A DNA stretch of 33,937 nt from the NCBI GenBank assembly GCA_900018345.1, contig FCNA01000140.1, positions 1-33,937 on the forward strand, given 5' to 3'. The notes under the pieces are model-generated. The model saw only the letters and a program-made list of their open reading frames with translations, was not told where the DNA came from and made no database searches. The stretch comes from Clostridiales bacterium CHKCI006. GTDB lineage: Bacteria > Bacillota_I > Bacilli_A > Erysipelotrichales > Coprobacillaceae. A program made the position numbers and the translations under genes. This document shows positions 30,743 to 33,937 of this stretch, piece by piece. The stretch's first letter is position 1. Each line of letters starts with the position of its first letter.

Positions 30743-31645
30743 ATGAAGACATATTTAGCAATCGATTTAGGGGGTACCTTCCTAAAATATGCTTTAGTTG
30801 AAGAAAACGGCAGCTATCATCATCAAGGCAAGGTCCCTACCCCGAACTGTATCGAAGACTTGTGGACTGCCCTGGCTGATCTTAGCCAAAAAGCAAAGGC
30901 CATCTGCCCAATCGAAGGAATGGCTATCAGTGCACCAGGAGCTGTCGACAGCAAGACCGGGATCATTGGGGGTGCCAGTGCCCTGCCCTATATTCACGGA
31001 CCTAACTTCAAAGAAGAGATCATGAAACATTGTCACTTAAATGCTGAAATCGAAAATGATGCAAATTGTGCCGCTTTAGCGGAAGTCTGGCAGGGAAATG
31101 CCAAAGACTGCCAGGATGCGATGTTCATTGTCATCGGCACAGGGATCGGCGGTGCCATCATCAAAGACCGTCAAATCCATAAAGGTGTCCATCTTCATGG
31201 TGGAGAATTCGGCTACACGGTGCAGGAATTTGACTATGATGCCAAGACCTTCAAAACATGGAGTGATGTAGGCAGCACCATTTCCATCGTTAACCGGGTT
31301 GCTCAGGCAAAACAGGTCGACCCATCCACCCTTAGCGGTGAAGATATCTTCGCTCATGTCAACGATGACCCGATCTGCCAGAAGGAAGTCGATTTCTTCT
31401 ATTATCATCTTGCCATCGGTATCTATAATCTGCAGTATGTCTATGACCCTGAGGTCATCATCATCGGCGGTGGAGTCTCCAATCAGCCGGATCTGGAAAA
31501 TCAGATCAACAGACGTCTGGATGAGATTTTAAAGAAAGTATCGATTGCCCATATTCATCCGGAAGTCAAGACCTGTTACTTTAAAAATGACGCGAATCTG
31601 ATTGGCGCAGTCTATCATTATATCCAAGATCAATCTCTCATTTAG
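30743..31645 (+). CDS. ROK family sugar kinase
   Basis: The 300-residue protein starts MKTYLAIDLGGTFLKYALVE (phosphate-1 motif DLGGT). It has AISAPGAVDSKTGIIGGASA, EIENDANCAALAEVWQG (catalytic aspartate), FIVIGTGIGGAIIKD (phosphate-2), HGGEFGYTVQEFD and VIIIGGGVSNQPDL (adenosine motif). The CxCGxxGC zinc motif of glucokinases and NagC is absent, as in the zinc-less ROK kinases of Erysipelotrichia and lactic bacteria. The sugar is not certain: glucose, fructose or N-acetylmannosamine are possible. GAGGAGGAAG precedes the ATG, and the stop lies in the loop of its terminator. Confidence 0.9.
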   Translation: MKTYLAIDLGGTFLKYALVEENGSYHHQGKVPTPNCIEDLWTALADLSQKAKAICPIEGMAISAPGAVDSKTGIIGGASALPYIHGPNFKEEIMKHCHLNAEIENDANCAALAEVWQGNAKDCQDAMFIVIGTGIGGAIIKDRQIHKGVHLHGGEFGYTVQEFDYDAKTFKTWSDVGSTISIVNRVAQAKQVDPSTLSGEDIFAHVNDDPICQKEVDFFYYHLAIGIYNLQYVYDPEVIIIGGGVSNQPDLENQINRRLDEILKKVSIAHIHPEVKTCYFKNDANLIGAVYHYIQDQSLI

Positions 31646-31656
31646 AGAGATTTTTT
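31632..31656 (+). terminator. Terminator overlapping the ROK stop codon
   Basis: AATCTCTC-ATTTA-GAGAGATT followed by TTTT; the stop codon TAG falls at the end of the loop. Confidence 0.8.
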
Positions 31657-31668
31657 GGTGCATCATCA

Positions 31669-31697
31669 TGTACTTTTATGACAAAATAGCCTATAAT
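31669..31697 (+). promoter_or_regulatory. Probable promoter of the flavodiiron protein gene
   Basis: TGTACT, 17-base spacer and consensus TATAAT (31692-31697), 25 bases before the ATG. The -35 is weak. Confidence 0.5.
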
Positions 31698-31721
31698 ACT
31701 CTCGAAAGAGAGGTAAACAAT

Positions 31722-32912
31722 ATGCAGTTAAATACGAATTTATATTATGTCGGTATTCAGGATTTTGATTTACGCGTCTTCGATATCATTATGGAAACGA
31801 AGTTTGGGACTTCGTATAATTCCTACTTATTAAAAACAGAAGCTGGCGATGTGCTTTTTGAGACCGCCAAAGCCAAATTCTTTGATGAATATCTTGAAAA
31901 TATCAAAGCCTACACGACTTTAGACCAGATCAAATATGTCGTTTGTTCGCATACAGAACCTGATCATGTCGGCTCCCTGGAAAGATTGCTGGAACTTTGT
32001 CCTGAGATCACAGTTATTTCCAGCCCGGTGGCAGCTAACTATTTAAAAGAGATCGTCAACCACCCTTTCCGATCCAAAACGGTGAAAGATAATGAGATCA
32101 TGGAGATCGGTCAGTATCACTTCCAATTCTTATCCGTCCCTAATCTCCATTGGCCAGACACCATGTATACCTATATTCAGGAACTGAAGACCTTAGTAAC
32201 CTGTGACTCTTTTGGAGCTCACTATGCGACCCATCATCTCTTATTATCAAAAGTTGAAAATCAGGATGACTATCAGGAAGCATTCCTCTACTACACAAAG
32301 ATGATCCTGAGTCCATTTAAACCATTCTTATTAAAGGCCATGCATAAACTGGATGGCATGGAGATCGAGATGATCCTGCCAGGTCATGGACCAGTGATCG
32401 ATACCAATATCCAGGGTATGATCGAAGCGTATAAAAAGTATTGCGAGCCTGTCGGAAATGAAACAAAATCCGTCGTGATCCCTTACGTCTCCTGCTACGG
32501 CTACACTGAGACAATGGCCAAAGTCTTAAAAGAAGTCATGGAAGCAAATCAGCTTCAATGCGAGATGTACGATCTTGTGAGTGCAGATATGAACCAGGTC
32601 ATCACAGCCTGTCAGTCTGCCGATGGTATCCTTTATGGCTGCCCAACCCTGCTCAACGATGCATTGCCTCCAATTTATCATGTAATGAATGAGATTTTGA
32701 TGCCTTATTATGGTGCAAAGATCGTTTCTGCTTTTGGCAGCTACGGTTGGACAGGAGAAGCCGTGGGCAATATGTTAGTGAGATTAAAACAGATGAAACA
32801 CAAAGTCGTAGATGAAGGTTACCGTTGTAAATTCAAGCCAAGTGATACACAGCTTGCCGAATTAAGAGCTTACGGTGAAAACTTTGCGAAACATGTGATC
32901 GAAGGAAAATAG
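31722..32912 (+). CDS. fprA: Flavodiiron protein (FprA type)
   Basis: FprA reduces O2 (or NO) to water (or N2O) in anaerobes using a di-iron site and FMN. The 396-residue protein starts MQLNTNLYYVGIQDFDLRVF. The di-iron domain has the ligand set CSHTEPDHVGSLERLL (H-x-E-x-D-H), VPNLHWPDTMYTY, VTCDSFGAHYATH and ILPGHGPVI. A flavodoxin domain begins near residue 250 (VIPYVSCYGYTETMAKVLKE, SAFGSYGWTGEAVG). The start at 31722 is set by GAGAGG upstream; longer frames run into the previous terminator. Fits an oxygen-sensitive gut anaerobe. Confidence 0.93.
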   Translation: MQLNTNLYYVGIQDFDLRVFDIIMETKFGTSYNSYLLKTEAGDVLFETAKAKFFDEYLENIKAYTTLDQIKYVVCSHTEPDHVGSLERLLELCPEITVISSPVAANYLKEIVNHPFRSKTVKDNEIMEIGQYHFQFLSVPNLHWPDTMYTYIQELKTLVTCDSFGAHYATHHLLLSKVENQDDYQEAFLYYTKMILSPFKPFLLKAMHKLDGMEIEMILPGHGPVIDTNIQGMIEAYKKYCEPVGNETKSVVIPYVSCYGYTETMAKVLKEVMEANQLQCEMYDLVSADMNQVITACQSADGILYGCPTLLNDALPPIYHVMNEILMPYYGAKIVSAFGSYGWTGEAVGNMLVRLKQMKHKVVDEGYRCKFKPSDTQLAELRAYGENFAKHVIEGK

Positions 32913-32933
32913 ATACGCGCGGCGTATCTTTTT
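32911..32933 (+). terminator. Terminator of fprA
   Basis: AGATACGC-GCG-GCGTATCT followed by T run, starting inside the stop codon. Confidence 0.9.
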
Positions 32934-33044
32934 CCTTTTATTCAGTCTTTTTCCTAAATCAGACAAATTATGGCGAGGATTGTCCAAAGCGCTCAATTCA
33001 AAACATGTTATAATAAAAGTGTCAAGAAAAGGAGAAGTGATTCG

Positions 33045-33653
33045 ATGATCAAACATTGTATTTTTGATTTAGGAAACGTCATGGTCACTTACCATGCCAA
33101 AGCGTATTTACAATCTAAATTTGCGGACCCTAAACTCTGCAATTTTCTCTATGAACATATCTTCGGAAGTCCGGAATGGCTCTTATTAGACGAAGGATTG
33201 CTCAAAGAACCCCAATTTTGTGATCAGCTGGTTCGTCAATATCCAGAGCAGAAAGAAGCCATCATTCAGGCCCTGGATCATTGGGATGATTCGCTTATTT
33301 TAAAAGAAGACTCGCTGGACTTAGCGAAGGCCCTCCAAGATCAGGGAATCGATCTTTATATTCTATCTAATATTCAAAGCGAAGTCTATCAGCGACTGAT
33401 CAACAGATACCCTGAACTGAAAAGCCTCTTCAAAGATGCCCTGATCTCTGCCGAAGTTAAACTGATCAAACCCGATCCTGCTATCTTCCAGTTATGCTTG
33501 CAACAATTCAATCTGGAAGCCTCGGAATGTCTCTTTTTCGATGATACTTATGAAAATATTGAGACTGCCAAGAAGCTGGGGATCCACGCTATCTGGTTTC
33601 AGGATATCAACGAAGTCAAAAAAGCCCTCTCTGCCTTCCAGCTTTGCTTGTAG
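33045..33653 (+). CDS. HAD superfamily hydrolase (subfamily IA)
   Basis: The 202-residue protein starts MIKHCIFDLGNVMVTYHAKA. Motif I FDLGNV lacks the usual second aspartate (DxDGT becomes DLGNV), as is normal in the YihX/epoxide-hydrolase-like HAD branch. IDLYILSNIQSEVY (motif II), ALISAEVKLIKPDPAIF (motif III) and CLFFDDTYENIETAKKLGIH (motif IV) follow. A sugar- or nucleotide-phosphatase role is likely; the substrate is unknown. The start follows AAAAGGAGAAG, and TATAAT lies at 33009-33014. Confidence 0.88.
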   Translation: MIKHCIFDLGNVMVTYHAKAYLQSKFADPKLCNFLYEHIFGSPEWLLLDEGLLKEPQFCDQLVRQYPEQKEAIIQALDHWDDSLILKEDSLDLAKALQDQGIDLYILSNIQSEVYQRLINRYPELKSLFKDALISAEVKLIKPDPAIFQLCLQQFNLEASECLFFDDTYENIETAKKLGIHAIWFQDINEVKKALSAFQLCL

Positions 33654-33666
33654 TGCAACCATTCAC

Positions 33667-33690
33667 ACCACCCGAAAGGGTGGTTTTTTT
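33667..33690 (+). terminator. Terminator of the last HAD gene
   Basis: ACCACCC-GAAA-GGGTGGT followed by seven T. Confidence 0.92.
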
Positions 33691-33937
33691 GTTAAGAGAA
33701 TGTAAAATCGTGCAAATAAAAGTCGTGATTGTACAAAGCTATTCGGGTATAAATCTGATAGAATAATCGTGGTAAAAGATAGCGCTTTCTTCATATACCT
33801 AAATACTTTCAAGGAGCTAACTATATAAAAGTCAAGAGATTTCGATGAAAAAGTATGAAAATGGAAATCAAGCAATAAGTTAGCTAAAAAAGAATCAAGA
33901 ACATTGACATTGTGAGTATTTGTATAAAATTAAGGTG
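33691..33937. other. AT-rich stretch without a recognisable gene
   Basis: This end of the window contains only short frames with stops and no convincing ribosome site, hairpin or repeat. It probably is a promoter region for a gene beyond the edge. Confidence 0.4.

Overview
Organism. The right third of the window (about 24.7-33.7 kb) is ordinary chromosome of a low-to-moderate GC Gram-positive bacterium (Bacillota). It has a walJ-rlmH pair, C+ type rpmE, murA, class II fba, a zinc-motif-less ROK kinase, a flavodiiron protein, AAGGAGG ribosome sites and short GAAA-loop terminators. The set would fit an Erysipelotrichia-like gut anaerobe, but that placement is an inference. The left two thirds (1-24.6 kb) is an accessory island assembled from clostridial-type conjugative-element pieces, many of them cut in mid-gene.

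Layout. The island is bracketed by two direct copies of a 1,838-bp transposon segment (188-2025 and 22735-24572). The copies differ at one base that I can see. Each carries the C-terminal third of a DDE transposase, an ExeA/TniB-like AAA ATPase and a small unknown protein. Inside, from left to right: (i) a relaxase missing its catalytic N-terminus, translationally coupled to a pyrimidine-nucleotide operon (Nmad1/DUF1599-like protein, ThyX-like thymidylate synthase, dUTPase); (ii) debris: a frameshifted XRE regulator, a frameshifted response regulator and half of a GT51 glycosyltransferase; (iii) a trio of tyrosine recombinases plus a DUF6262/TnpC-like gene (Tn554/RIT type) with both ends lost; (iv) a truncated class B sortase and a minus-strand, GC-richer surface operon with two paralogous SPQTG-anchored proteins, an InlB-repeat fragment, a zinc-ribbon/membrane peptide and two small paralogues of unknown function; (v) a 12-TM/LuxR one-component regulator with an upstream XRE regulator; (vi) the C-terminus of a VirD4/TraG coupling protein with its usual downstream small genes, fused by deletion to a SpaA/Cna-B surface-protein fragment, which is fused to half an ABC ATPase, which follows a chimeric ABC permease.

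How the parts may work together. The most coherent unit is the surface operon (16268 to 10668, minus strand). Two tandem ATGGCGGT/ACCGCCAT palindromes, 32 bp apart, lie upstream of its first gene and are good candidate operators for the LuxR protein next door. Both surface proteins end in SPQTG, a motif used by class B sortases of the clostridial type, and the sortase gene lies at the end of the operon but is broken by the recombinase block. The surface cassettes are separated by a double-hairpin repeat whose arms show compensatory changes. They also share an anchor module and a 35-bp block after the stop codon, which suggests cassette duplication or exchange.

Caution. At least five points join unrelated genes in mid-reading-frame (about 6115, 10225, 19517, 20482 and 21430). 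They may be real deletions and insertions in a decaying island, or in part an assembly artefact at repeats. Long reads across the two 1.8-kb repeats would decide. All family names are from reading motifs by eye; no database search was possible.
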